DNA from: G020353115 sp964389685
Lineage (GTDB): Bacteria > Bacteroidota > Bacteroidia > Bacteroidales > VadinHA17
Assembly (NCBI GenBank): GCA_964389685.1
Contig: CAYMFM010000025.1
Coordinates: 1-46,834 of the forward strand
Reading direction: 5' to 3'
Length of the DNA stretch: 46,834 nucleotides
Below, piece by piece: positions 23,447-32,388 of the stretch (its first letter is position 1; the number at the start of each line of letters is the position of its first letter). The position numbers were made by a program, and so were the translations under genes. The notes below the pieces were generated by a model. It was not told the DNA's origin. It did no database searches and saw only the letters and a list, made by a program, of their open reading frames with translations.

Positions 23447-25315
23447 TTATTCTTTTTTTATAAAGATAAAATCCCCTCCCTCATCGCCGGCATTTTTTAT
23501 CTCTCCAAATTGAGGAACATTGATGCTATTGTTCAGCACTGCGGGTTTGAAGCTATAAAAGAGCTGTTCAGAAGGAAGGTATTTTCCTTCGTTATCGATC
23601 AACCGTTTTGTGAGGTACTGTAAAAAAACACTTTTATCGGGGACTTCTTTCAGTGTACCACTGGTCATTGCTTTACGGCTTGGCAGTTCGTACAATTTTT
23701 GAATGGCCATGGAGGGTGTTCCAAAAGCAGCTCTTGTTTTAAAGATCCCTCCACTAAAGCATGCATCTGCGATCAACAGGGTATGGTTTGATTTTATACT
23801 ACTAATGTATCCGCTCAGTGTACTGTTCCGGAACCAGTTTGCTGTATTTTCCTGCTTTGCATCGGCGGGAAGCCAGTACCCTCTCTGGGCATTCTCATCC
23901 CAGTGGCCATGTCCGGCATAAAAGATCAGAAGGTTGTCTTTGGGAGTGACAATTCTCTCCAGGCGGTCCAGTGATGTGATCATCTCCTCATATGTCGGAT
24001 TTTTCAGGAAGATGATATTTCCCGCTTCAAACGTATAGCTCCCTGTCAGAATATCATAGAGTTGTTGGGCATCTTTCAAGGGTTCATCCAGGTCGTTTAT
24101 CATGGGATCCTGGTAATCATTAATCCCAATGATCAACCCGTAATATTTACCTTCTGATATGATAACTTTCCCGTCGGTAGTTATGGGTGGCAGGTTATAG
24201 GTCGTGGTCTCTGTCCGTCCGAGTGGTTTTTGATCTTCCGCACTGTTGGAGAGCATTTGACTTAAGGATGCCGTTTCCAATCCGGACAGTTTATACATAC
24301 TGACAGCAGAGCCCCCCGACTCACTTTCATAAGCCACACCCATCCATTCGCCCCGATCCGAAAGGGTAAGGTTGGTAATCTCCCCTTCAATCACCTGTTT
24401 CTGTTCTTCGACTCCTGTTTTGTAGTTCCAGATGGTTATTTTCTTTTCCCTGACGGTAGAATTATCGGTCAGGTAATAATTCCCGTCTCCTGACATGCTG
24501 AGAAAACCGATTTTTTTTGCGTTCCCTTCTACTGTTTTTACCAGCATCCCTGTTTCCCAATCGTAAAACGCAGTATTAAATCGAAAGATCATGGATTGTC
24601 CGCCTTTGGCAAGTTTCACCTCTTCGTAACCAATCCCGATAAGCCTCTTGTCAGCCGTGGTGGAGGCAGATGTCACCGTAATACCCGATTCGGGAATTGT
24701 ATTGGGGCTCAATTCCGATTTCCGGATCAGGATGAGTTTAAAAGGATCCCAGAATGCCATTTCATTGTTATATCCCACCGATACCAGCTGGGTCCCGCTG
24801 CGGTTAAAGGAGGTAAAGAAGACACCCTTTTTATGCGCTCCTTTTAACACACCTTTCAGCGATCCGTCAGGAAAATTAAAGATATAGACTTCACTTTCAC
24901 TTCCCCCAACGGCCAGCAGGTTTTCTTCCGGATTCAGGGAAAGGTGATAGATTTTACCTCCGTATTCCGTAATGGTGTTCTGTTTTGTTCCGGAATAGAG
25001 GTCCCACAACATGATTTTCTTATCTTCCGATCCTGAAACCAGGTATTGATTTTTTGAATCAAACAACAGCGCTGTAATGGGTTTACTGGAGCCATGGCTC
25101 AGCTCATGCAATTGCCGTTTTGCAATAAGATCCCAGAGGATAATTTTTCCTCCTTTTTCCAATCCTATGGCGACGAAACGACCGTCCTTACTGACCTCCA
25201 TAACACCCACTTCATTGCTTTCAATGGGTATATTCTGATCCATATAGACCAGCACCTGGGCAATGGTTAACTGCCCGATTAAAAGTATTATGAAAATCAG
25301 TAAGTGGCGTTTCAT
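23447..25315 (-). CDS. Exported WD40-repeat protein with C-terminal caspase-like domain
   Basis: 622 residues. A signal peptide (1-19, cut near AQ) is followed by a WD40-type beta-propeller (about 30-345; repeats ending in IILWDL, IMLWDL, ITIWNYKT), then a peptidase C14 (caspase p20-like) domain (about 390-620). The dyad is visible: His 469 in LIFYAGHGHW and Cys 519 in LLIADACFSGG. Bacterial proteins of this kind (orthocaspases) usually cut after Lys or Arg; specificity here is not readable. The signal peptide places it in the periplasm or outside, unlike most caspase-like defence proteins. A small beta-barrel gene lies 26 bp upstream in the same direction, so they are likely co-transcribed. 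The gene ends 8 bp from the convergent M28 gene. Confidence 0.9.
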   Translation of the reverse strand: MKRHLLIFIILLIGQLTIAQVLVYMDQNIPIESNEVGVMEVSKDGRFVAIGLEKGGKIILWDLIAKRQLHELSHGSSKPITALLFDSKNQYLVSGSEDKKIMLWDLYSGTKQNTITEYGGKIYHLSLNPEENLLAVGGSESEVYIFNFPDGSLKGVLKGAHKKGVFFTSFNRSGTQLVSVGYNNEMAFWDPFKLILIRKSELSPNTIPESGITVTSASTTADKRLIGIGYEEVKLAKGGQSMIFRFNTAFYDWETGMLVKTVEGNAKKIGFLSMSGDGNYYLTDNSTVREKKITIWNYKTGVEEQKQVIEGEITNLTLSDRGEWMGVAYESESGGSAVSMYKLSGLETASLSQMLSNSAEDQKPLGRTETTTYNLPPITTDGKVIISEGKYYGLIIGINDYQDPMINDLDEPLKDAQQLYDILTGSYTFEAGNIIFLKNPTYEEMITSLDRLERIVTPKDNLLIFYAGHGHWDENAQRGYWLPADAKQENTANWFRNSTLSGYISSIKSNHTLLIADACFSGGIFKTRAAFGTPSMAIQKLYELPSRKAMTSGTLKEVPDKSVFLQYLTKRLIDNEGKYLPSEQLFYSFKPAVLNNSINVPQFGEIKNAGDEGGDFIFIKKE

Positions 25316-25341
25316 GTTAGATAAATTATTTTTTTATAGAA

Positions 25342-25869
25342 TTAAAACTTGAATGCTAACCCTGTTAGCAACATCATGGTCGCTCCCTCTGATGCTTTCG
25401 ACAGTCCAAAACCAATGTTCAGTGATGTATCCCATGCAATCTGTGGTGTAAAAAACATCTTGAATCCACCCCCTACCTGGAGGTAGGAATAGTCGTTGAA
25501 TTTGGCTCCTTCTGGAATATCCACAGAGAACTGGTAGAAGGAAACTCTTGTATAAGGAACCAACTTCTTTTCTACCATGAAATTAAATGTGGAGAAAACC
25601 TGAAAACTAAAATCAGTAGATGTTTCCCCCATTGCAGATGTAATGGTTAATCCCGGAGCAAGGCCAACCAGTAAATTTTTCGTGAAATATCGGCCGTAGG
25701 AAACAAAAATGTTTCCCATGGCAATGTTATAATTGGTTCCTACGGTTGTAAAAACCATTCCATTAAAACTGAGTTCCATATCTCCCTTTGTGATTCCCTC
25801 TTCCTGTTCCTGTCCAAAGGCAAAGGAGGTAACCAGTGCAAAAATCAAAACAATAATACCTTTTTTCAT
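25342..25869 (-). CDS. Small outer-membrane beta-barrel protein
   Basis: 175 residues with a clear signal peptide (MKKGIIVLIFALVTSFAFGQ). The mature part alternates polar and hydrophobic residues in strands with Gly/aromatic ends (NYNIAMGNIFVSYGRYFTKN, GLAPGLTITSAMG, LLTGLAFKF), ending in Phe as expected for an outer-membrane barrel of about eight strands. It resembles the OmpW/OmpA-like porin group of Bacteroidota. It is the first gene of a pair with the WD40-caspase protein. No cargo or ligand can be inferred. Confidence 0.75.
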   Translation of the reverse strand: MKKGIIVLIFALVTSFAFGQEQEEGITKGDMELSFNGMVFTTVGTNYNIAMGNIFVSYGRYFTKNLLVGLAPGLTITSAMGETSTDFSFQVFSTFNFMVEKKLVPYTRVSFYQFSVDIPEGAKFNDYSYLQVGGGFKMFFTPQIAWDTSLNIGFGLSKASEGATMMLLTGLAFKF

Positions 25870-25886
25870 GAGAATAAATAGTTAAA

Positions 25887-25918
25887 TTTGTAGCTAATGC
25901 GAAAGTATACTATTTTTG
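25887..25918 (+). promoter_or_regulatory. Promoter of the M20 peptidase gene
   Basis: TTTG (25887-25890), a 20-bp spacer and TATTTTTG (25911-25918) give a complete Bacteroidota promoter. The ATG at 25935 is only 16 bp beyond the -7 box, so the leader is about 10 bases. Confidence 0.7.
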
Positions 25919-25934
25919 AATATCAAAAACACCG

Positions 25935-27476
25935 ATGATGCGATTTTACAATTTCATTTCCTTTAATGCACAGGTCAGGATATTTTCATTAGCCGTGTTG
26001 CATCTCTTTTCACAGGCCTCGTATACTCAGCTTATCTATCCTGAAAAACAAGCCGTGCTGGATTATCTTTCAAAGCCAGAAATCTTTGAAGAGTATGGAA
26101 AGATCTCAGATGCCATATGGTCTTTTGCCGAGTTGGGTTTACAGGAGTACAGGTCTTCGGAATTGCTTGCCAATACGCTTGAGGAGGCGGGTTTTGAGGT
26201 TGAACGGGGATTAGCCGGAATGCCAACCTGTTTTGTAGCAACCTATGGATCCGGAAAACCGGTCATTGGTTTACTGGGTGAATTTGATGCACTACCCATG
26301 CTCTCTCAAAAAGGGAGGGTTCCCGAACAGGATCCTCTCCTCGAGGGTGCACCGGGCCATGGGTGTGGTCACAACACCATGTGTACCGCCGCTTCAGCGG
26401 CAGCCATTGCCGTTAAGCAAGCCATGGATCAATTCAATATAAAAGGAACCATCAAGGTATTCGGATCACCTGCAGAGGAGACGATCATCAGTCGGCCTTA
26501 TATGATCAGGTCGGATTTATTTGACGGGGTGGATGCCGTTATTGATAACCACAGCAGCAGCAAGTTCGGAACATCGTATGGAAAGGGAGGGAATGCTGTG
26601 TTTTCCACCATTTTTACCTTTCGCGGCAGTACAGCGCACAGTGCAGGGTCCCCCTGGAGTGGACGCAGTGCCCTGGATGCTGTTGAACTAATGAATATTG
26701 CCACCAATTACCTGCGTGAGCATCTTCACTACACATACCGCATGCATTATATTATTCTGGAGGGCGGTGAAGCACCTAATGTGGTCCCGGACAAAGCCAG
26801 TGTCTGGTATTATATCCGGAATACGGATGAGCGTGTTGAATCGATGTATAAACGGGTAATCGATTGTGCCAAAGGAGCCGCGTTAGCTACCGGAACAGAA
26901 TTGGCTGATATCCGTTGCCTTACAGCAGTACACCAGAAACATGCCAATCAAGCAGCCGCCGAATTATTCCAGAAAAACATTGAACTGGTGGGTATGCCGG
27001 AATGGACGGATGAAGAGGAAGCGTTTGCAAAAGCATTGCAGAAAAATCTGAAAAAGGAAGAGACCGGAATGCCGGATAAAGTAGATTCCCTGAAGGCTCC
27101 AACCGGCGTAGCTGTAGGGGGTGGATCAACCGATGTGGGAGATGTATCACTCATTGCTCCAACGGCAACAATCCTTTTCCCCGGGGCTGTGCCGGGTGCC
27201 ATCGCGCACCATTGGTCTACCGTTGCCGGTAATTACGGATCCACAGCGTGGAAAGGATTAAATGCGGGCGCCAAAGCAATCGCTGCATCAGCCATCGATC
27301 TGTTAACCAAGCCGGAAGAGCTGAAAAAATTGCAGGATGAATTTGAAAATTATTCAAAAAAGTATCCCTATAAATCTTTCTTACCGGAAGATGCCTCTCC
27401 TCCTCTGGACCTTAATAAGGAGTTAATGGAAAAATGGAGACCCCTGATGGAAGAATTTTATTTAGACCATCAGTAA
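25935..27476 (+). CDS. Exported M20-family amidohydrolase (AbgB-like)
   Basis: 513 residues. A hydrophobic N-terminal segment (about 13-32) suggests export. The body matches M20 peptidases related to p-aminobenzoyl-glutamate hydrolase subunit B: LLGEFDALP, the metal site GHGCGHN, GSPAEE with the general-base Glu, the dimerisation-domain motif FRGSTAHSAG, and a C-terminal HHWS. The enzyme should cleave an amide bond in a small peptide or acyl-amino acid with two metal ions; the substrate is unknown. It is divergent from the beta-barrel/caspase pair and sits behind a full promoter. Its TAA stop directly abuts the stop of the next, convergent gene. Confidence 0.88.
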   Translation: MMRFYNFISFNAQVRIFSLAVLHLFSQASYTQLIYPEKQAVLDYLSKPEIFEEYGKISDAIWSFAELGLQEYRSSELLANTLEEAGFEVERGLAGMPTCFVATYGSGKPVIGLLGEFDALPMLSQKGRVPEQDPLLEGAPGHGCGHNTMCTAASAAAIAVKQAMDQFNIKGTIKVFGSPAEETIISRPYMIRSDLFDGVDAVIDNHSSSKFGTSYGKGGNAVFSTIFTFRGSTAHSAGSPWSGRSALDAVELMNIATNYLREHLHYTYRMHYIILEGGEAPNVVPDKASVWYYIRNTDERVESMYKRVIDCAKGAALATGTELADIRCLTAVHQKHANQAAAELFQKNIELVGMPEWTDEEEAFAKALQKNLKKEETGMPDKVDSLKAPTGVAVGGGSTDVGDVSLIAPTATILFPGAVPGAIAHHWSTVAGNYGSTAWKGLNAGAKAIAASAIDLLTKPEELKKLQDEFENYSKKYPYKSFLPEDASPPLDLNKELMEKWRPLMEEFYLDHQ

Positions 27477-27932
27477 CTAGTTGATTTTCTTTACACGGAG
27501 TGCCTCTCCTTCCACAATCATTTTATATCCCAGACCGACACTGTAAATTACAGCAGTAGGCCTGAATGCATGGTGATACCTGTAGGAGTACTCATCCTGT
27601 TGCCAGATCTTTCCATTACTAAGTTCGAAGCAGGTATCGCCGGTCCAGCCGGTGAATTCACTAACAATAATATCCTCCAATACATCGGTGACCTGTTCTA
27701 CGGATACAAATTCCGATTGTCCGTCAACCAGAAAATAATAGATCTCATCGTATTTATAAATGCTAATGGATGGTTGGTATGCCCGATAATACCAATATTT
27801 TCTGATTGTCTGGATCCAGTATTGACGGTTAATAAGGGGAAAAAGCATTTCATGATCAAAACCCTTAAAGTCACCGTTAATTTTGGATTTAAGGATAAGC
27901 TCTCCGTCCTGTATTATTTCTATGGCATTCAT
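27477..27932 (-). CDS. Conserved-looking protein of unknown function
   Basis: 151 residues, no signal peptide or membrane segment. Residues about 100-151 hold a motif also seen in many uncharacterised bacterial proteins: DTCFELSNGKIWQQDEYSY, then IYSVGLGYKMIVEGEALRVK. The first half has strand-like segments rich in Trp and Tyr (YWIQTIRKYWYYRAY). I cannot name a function. It is convergent with the M20 gene with zero bases between stop codons, and is separated by 120 bp from the ketosynthase cluster. Confidence 0.65.
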   Translation of the reverse strand: MNAIEIIQDGELILKSKINGDFKGFDHEMLFPLINRQYWIQTIRKYWYYRAYQPSISIYKYDEIYYFLVDGQSEFVSVEQVTDVLEDIIVSEFTGWTGDTCFELSNGKIWQQDEYSYRYHHAFRPTAVIYSVGLGYKMIVEGEALRVKKIN

Positions 27933-28055
27933 GATCTGGTTAACGCCAAGATGTATTGTCCTGTTTCTTCACACTCTGGCAAAGCATCCGTTACAGAATA
28001 GATTCTATAATTAAATATACCTTAACTGATGATTAAATCCAAACGAGTTGTAATA

Positions 28056-29129
28056 TTATACCGTTTCTGAAACAAGAATAAGTGAATGATTTACATTTCT
28101 ATCGTGGTTATAAATCAGGATATTGCGAAATTGTCTCTGGGCAAAGGGTCCGTTCAACCGGATGATGTCCGGAATGGTTTTTCGTCTGATGATATTCGCC
28201 GCTAGCCAGACACCAAATGCTGATGATGTTGGGTATTCTCCACAGAGGTGTTTAAAATAGGCCTGGTTGGTATTTTTAAACAACCCGTTTTGCAGGTGTT
28301 GGTAGATCTTGTTTGCATCCAGATCACCATTCAGACCAAAAATAACAAGGTCAATACCATCCGCAGACAACTGTTTACGTGTAAGAAATTCTGATATTTT
28401 CTTTTCAGATTCCACCAGATTCCCCGGTTTATAATATATTTCCAACCCACGTATCGCAGCATACAGGTTATTGTTTTTTTTCGCATTGAGGGTGAAGAAG
28501 GTTGAGCCCTCTCCGGGAACCGCCCCCACCGACTCACATTCTGCCAGTTGCAGATGATCAACCAATTCTTTTTTAAACCTGTGATTTACCGATTTTATTT
28601 CCTGGTGTTGTTCGGTTATTTCATCAACTCCCCCGACCAATATGCTGTTATCCGGTTTTTCCTGGAGCAGCAGCATGGCATTCAGGAGTGCATTTTCAAA
28701 AGAGAGGCTTCCATGTACATAGGTAATATTGTATTTATTGCATTTCAGCATGATGGCAATATAGGCTGCAATGGTATTATGAGTAGATTGGATAAACGAG
28801 GTCGGATTCAGGAATTTTTCCTGATTATCAATCATGGTTGTCAGGAACTTTTCCGTATCAGCCAGCATGCCCATTCCGGTTCCGGTGATAATGGCATCGG
28901 GCTTAATCACCGATGCGTCATTGAGGGAGAGGGCAGCAGCGGTAACGCCGATTTTCAAACTCCGGCTTAGTCTTCGTGGAAGTACTCCTTTCGGTATGAT
29001 TTCATTATAATCTGGTTCAATGCATTTCAGGAATAGCCCTTCATGTTTGACAATCTCCTCAAGAAACATTGAGTTGTCAAATGTCCTCTGCGGTGAGATA
29101 TTTCCTATGCCATTAATAAACACTTCCAT
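28056..29129 (-). CDS. Ketosynthase-like protein lacking the catalytic triad (chain-length-factor-like)
   Basis: 357 residues from the ATG at 29129, 1 bp after the stop of the active ketosynthase; the earlier ATG at 29177 lies inside that gene. The thiolase fold is recognisable (AIITGTGMGMLADTEKF, ILVGGVDEIT, VPGEGSTFFTL), but the usual Cys position reads HGSLSFENA. The first His region reads FGLNGDLDANK and the second HLCGEYPTSSAFG, so Cys, His and His are all absent. Such partners form heterodimers with an active ketosynthase and shape chain length (KS-beta/CLF, also in aryl polyene systems). That role is inferred from the position directly after the active KS. Confidence 0.8.
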   Translation of the reverse strand: MEVFINGIGNISPQRTFDNSMFLEEIVKHEGLFLKCIEPDYNEIIPKGVLPRRLSRSLKIGVTAAALSLNDASVIKPDAIITGTGMGMLADTEKFLTTMIDNQEKFLNPTSFIQSTHNTIAAYIAIMLKCNKYNITYVHGSLSFENALLNAMLLLQEKPDNSILVGGVDEITEQHQEIKSVNHRFKKELVDHLQLAECESVGAVPGEGSTFFTLNAKKNNNLYAAIRGLEIYYKPGNLVESEKKISEFLTRKQLSADGIDLVIFGLNGDLDANKIYQHLQNGLFKNTNQAYFKHLCGEYPTSSAFGVWLAANIIRRKTIPDIIRLNGPFAQRQFRNILIYNHDRNVNHSLILVSETV

Positions 29130-29130
29130 A

Positions 29131-30330
29131 TCAACAAGCCGAAAAGATAAGACTGGAGTTATTCCCTCCAAAGCCAAATGAATTACTCAGGACATGCTCA
29201 ATTTTTTTATCTGTTACCAGCTTTTTGCCCGGTTGAAAATTCAGTTCTGCCATCTGGTTTTCAAAGTTCAGATTAGGAAAACATACCTGATGGATAATCG
29301 ATAAGATAGAAATCACTGCTTCAATGCCTCCTGCCGCTCCGAGTGTATGTCCGGTGTAGGGCTTGGTTGAAGAGATAAATGGTACCGACCCGCTGAAGAT
29401 TTTTTCAATGGCAATTCCTTCTGAAAGGTCATTGTTCTCTGTCCCGGTACCATGGGCATTGATGTAATGTATTGCTTCTTTTTGCAGCCCGCTTTGTAGC
29501 AGGGCTTCTTTCATGGAAAGAAATGCGCCAATCCCTTCGGGAGATGAAGCGGTCTGATGGTATGCATCATTGGCATTGGCATATCCTTTCAATTCGCAAT
29601 ATGTTTTCCTGTTGCCAACTGCCTGCTCCGATTCAAGAACAACATAGCCTGCTCCTTCTCCCAGGTTCAATCCTTTGCGGTTTTGATCAAACGGACGGCA
29701 GGGTCTGCTATCCAAAATCATCAATGAATTAAATCCATTCAGCGTGAATTTTGACAGAGCATCGGTACCCCCGGCGATGACACGGTCAAGAATGTTATTT
29801 CTGATAAGCTGAGCCCCGAAAATGATAGCATTGGCTGATGAGGAGCAGGCGGTACTGATGGTTGAAAGGTAATCCTTAGCATGAAGCAGGTCAGCAATTT
29901 TTTCAGTGCTGTCACTACAATCATGTGTGTCAACATAGATGCGAAACCGATCGGATGCCAGGTAATCGTAATAATGAATTTCCGATTTATCCATACCTCC
30001 AACCGTTGTAGCAGAAACCACACCCACTCTCAGATCATCCGGGATTTGGGGATAGATGCCGGCTCTTATTGCCGCTTCTTTAGCGGCAATCATTCCAAGC
30101 AGAGCCGATCTGGTAAATTGCGCATGATCTTCTTTCCCGGCAAGTTCAGCCAATTCTTCATTGCTGTGTTTTACTTCGCCAACCGGCAGTGACTGTTTAT
30201 GTATGGTGTCCAGGTAGGAGATATCACCAATGCCTGAATTCGAGTTCACCAACGAGTGTAGGGATTCATCAACATTATCACCTATTGCAGTGATTATACC
30301 AAAACCGGTTACATAAATCCGTTTGCTCAT
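29131..30330 (-). CDS. Beta-ketoacyl-ACP synthase (FabF-like, aryl-polyene type)
   Basis: 399 residues, complete FabF-type ketosynthase. The triad is visible: Cys 162 (STACSSSANAI), His 293 (NAHGTGT) and His 328 (SSTKPYTGHTLGAAGG). It condenses malonyl-ACP with an acyl chain. The divergence from primary FabF and its setting next to a KS-like partner, an ABC-2 exporter and DarA/DarB indicate a specialised lipid or polyene pathway. It starts 19 bp after the permease gene and is followed 1 bp later by the KS-like gene, so these two are probably made in equal amounts. No acyl carrier protein is found nearby. Confidence 0.9.
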   Translation of the reverse strand: MSKRIYVTGFGIITAIGDNVDESLHSLVNSNSGIGDISYLDTIHKQSLPVGEVKHSNEELAELAGKEDHAQFTRSALLGMIAAKEAAIRAGIYPQIPDDLRVGVVSATTVGGMDKSEIHYYDYLASDRFRIYVDTHDCSDSTEKIADLLHAKDYLSTISTACSSSANAIIFGAQLIRNNILDRVIAGGTDALSKFTLNGFNSLMILDSRPCRPFDQNRKGLNLGEGAGYVVLESEQAVGNRKTYCELKGYANANDAYHQTASSPEGIGAFLSMKEALLQSGLQKEAIHYINAHGTGTENNDLSEGIAIEKIFSGSVPFISSTKPYTGHTLGAAGGIEAVISILSIIHQVCFPNLNFENQMAELNFQPGKKLVTDKKIEHVLSNSFGFGGNNSSLIFSAC

Positions 30331-30349
30331 CCTTATCCCTGTTTCAATG

Positions 30350-31633
30350 CTACGTTTTTTTCAGCCGTTCGTATTGAAATGCCAACAGCATTGTCACAAC
30401 ACAAAAGAGTATAAGAGACAATGCTTGGGGTATGATTTTCTGAAGATCGGCTCCCCGCAAAAATACATCATAAAATCCATCCACTCCCCAGTTTAGCGGT
30501 GAAATGATACTGATTTTTTGCATTATGGGTGGCATCATGTAGACGGGAACCCATATTCCTCCGATCGCAGCAAGAATAATTACGGACACGGATCCAAAAG
30601 AAGCTGCCTGTTCGTGACTGGTGGCTATCGTTCCCAGTAATACTCCATAACCCGTTGCTGCCAGTGCCACAGAGAGTGATAAAATGATAAGCGCTCCAGG
30701 ATGCGAGCCAAGTTCAAGTGTTGGCATTCCCAGTAAGGGAAGAAAAATGATGCCAACCATCAGCATCAAAAAGAACTGGATCAGACAAACCACAAGATAG
30801 ACTATGATCTTGGACAGAAGAACGGTAATGTACGAGCCGGGCATTAACTTCAGTCGCAAAGCACTACCATCTTCCCGCTCTTTAATAATATTTCCAGTCA
30901 GGGGAATAATGATAAAGAACATAGCGAACACAGTCCATGCAGGAACATTGTGCTGTACGGAGTTGGGAAGCACCTCATTATACTTGTTGGAAGCATAGGT
31001 TTGTTCAATGGTTATCCCGCTCTCTCCCAAAAACGACAGTTCACTCCCTTCGGGCAACAAAGGTTTCACCTCTTCAGTGAATGCCTGAAAAATTATTTTT
31101 GATTCAATTTTTGATGTGAAGTTGTCGAGCGCATTCATTACCGACTGCTTGAACGAATTTTTTATTACGGGATCAAAATAGACCACCACAGTTGCAGTCC
31201 GGGAGGAATCCGGTTCGTAACGAAGCGAATCAGCATTTCCTTCTGCAAGGGCTTTTTCAATCAATATCTTTGCCTTTTCTCTTAATGCCTTTGTAGATCC
31301 TTCTTTGATCAGGATACCAATTTGATAGTTCCCTTCTGATATGTGCTGGTGTAACACCTGTTCGGAAATGTTTTGATCATCCAGTGAAGTTTTCACTGAA
31401 AAGAACCCCGTTGATGCTAATCCCTGTTCAATTGCCATCCCCAATGAATCCAGGTCATTATTAACAACCAACACCTCCAGGTATGTTTCATCCAGTTTAC
31501 GAAACGTAGAATCCTGAATTAATGTCATAACAAAGATTAACACCATTGGCATAACAAACAAAATAGCCAGGCCGGCCATATCCCGGATGAGGACCAGTAT
31601 TTCTTTGATTATCGATGATCTTAATTTCAACAT
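30350..31633 (-). CDS. ABC-2 type transporter permease
   Basis: 427 residues. One membrane helix near the N-terminus (about 15-38), a large extracytoplasmic region (about 40-215), then a block of five or six helices (about 225-420). This is the ABC-2/YhgE-like layout of exporters for lipids, polyketides or drugs. The start codon shares one base with the stop of the ATPase gene, so the two subunits are translationally coupled. The setting suggests export of the product of the ketosynthases. Confidence 0.88.
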   Translation of the reverse strand: MLKLRSSIIKEILVLIRDMAGLAILFVMPMVLIFVMTLIQDSTFRKLDETYLEVLVVNNDLDSLGMAIEQGLASTGFFSVKTSLDDQNISEQVLHQHISEGNYQIGILIKEGSTKALREKAKILIEKALAEGNADSLRYEPDSSRTATVVVYFDPVIKNSFKQSVMNALDNFTSKIESKIIFQAFTEEVKPLLPEGSELSFLGESGITIEQTYASNKYNEVLPNSVQHNVPAWTVFAMFFIIIPLTGNIIKEREDGSALRLKLMPGSYITVLLSKIIVYLVVCLIQFFLMLMVGIIFLPLLGMPTLELGSHPGALIILSLSVALAATGYGVLLGTIATSHEQAASFGSVSVIILAAIGGIWVPVYMMPPIMQKISIISPLNWGVDGFYDVFLRGADLQKIIPQALSLILFCVVTMLLAFQYERLKKT

Positions 31634-32388
31634 CAGTTATCTCTTAATCGTCTCCCTGTCAGGTGTAAAAAGATGGTTTCCAGGTCAGTATATTCTGGTT
31701 TACTTTGAATCAGTTGTTCCGGTCTGCCTTCAATGATAATCTCACCATAATCGATAATGGCAATGTGAGTGCATAGATTTTCGGCTTCTTCCAGGTAGTG
31801 AGAAGTATAAATAATGGTCGTTCCATCGATATTCAACTCCTTCAGGTAAGTCAGGATCACATTTCTTGATTGTACATCGATTCCTACCGTGGGTTCATCG
31901 AGAAAAAGGATTTTGGGTTGATGAAGGATTCCTGCAATCAGGTTCAATCTCCGTTTCATTCCCCCCGAATAGGTTTTCACTTTCCGCTGAGCTTTTTCTT
32001 CAAGTCCAAGGAGGTTGAGACATTGTGCGATTCTCTTTTTCAGAATGGTTCCTTTTAATCCGTACATATTCCCAAAAAACCGGAGATTTTCATTGGCTGT
32101 AAGTGTTGGATAGAGGGCAATATCTTGGGGTACAACTCCGATCTCCTGCCTGATTTTTTTTAAGTGATCAGGTAACAGCAATCCGTTCACCCTGATTTCA
32201 CCCCGAGTGGGTTTTAGCAAACCGCAAAGCATATTAACGGTTGTGGTTTTCCCGGCTCCATTTGGGCCAAGTAAACCGAAAATTGCATTTTCCGGAATCT
32301 GCAGTGAGATATTCTTTACTGCGGGATCCGTTGTACCCCTGTAAAATTTGGTAATGTTCTCAAGCTGGATGACCGTTTTGGGGTTCAT
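31633..32388 (-). CDS. ABC transporter ATP-binding subunit
   Basis: 251 residues with Walker A GPNGAGKT (41-48), signature YSGGMKRRL, Walker B ILFLDEPTVGID and a switch His in YTSHY. The sequence class (CcmA/DrrA-like) goes with ABC-2 permeases. It overlaps the BtrH-like gene by 4 bp upstream and the permease gene by one base downstream. It powers the exporter of this locus. Confidence 0.93.
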   Translation of the reverse strand: MNPKTVIQLENITKFYRGTTDPAVKNISLQIPENAIFGLLGPNGAGKTTTVNMLCGLLKPTRGEIRVNGLLLPDHLKKIRQEIGVVPQDIALYPTLTANENLRFFGNMYGLKGTILKKRIAQCLNLLGLEEKAQRKVKTYSGGMKRRLNLIAGILHQPKILFLDEPTVGIDVQSRNVILTYLKELNIDGTTIIYTSHYLEEAENLCTHIAIIDYGEIIIEGRPEQLIQSKPEYTDLETIFLHLTGRRLRDN

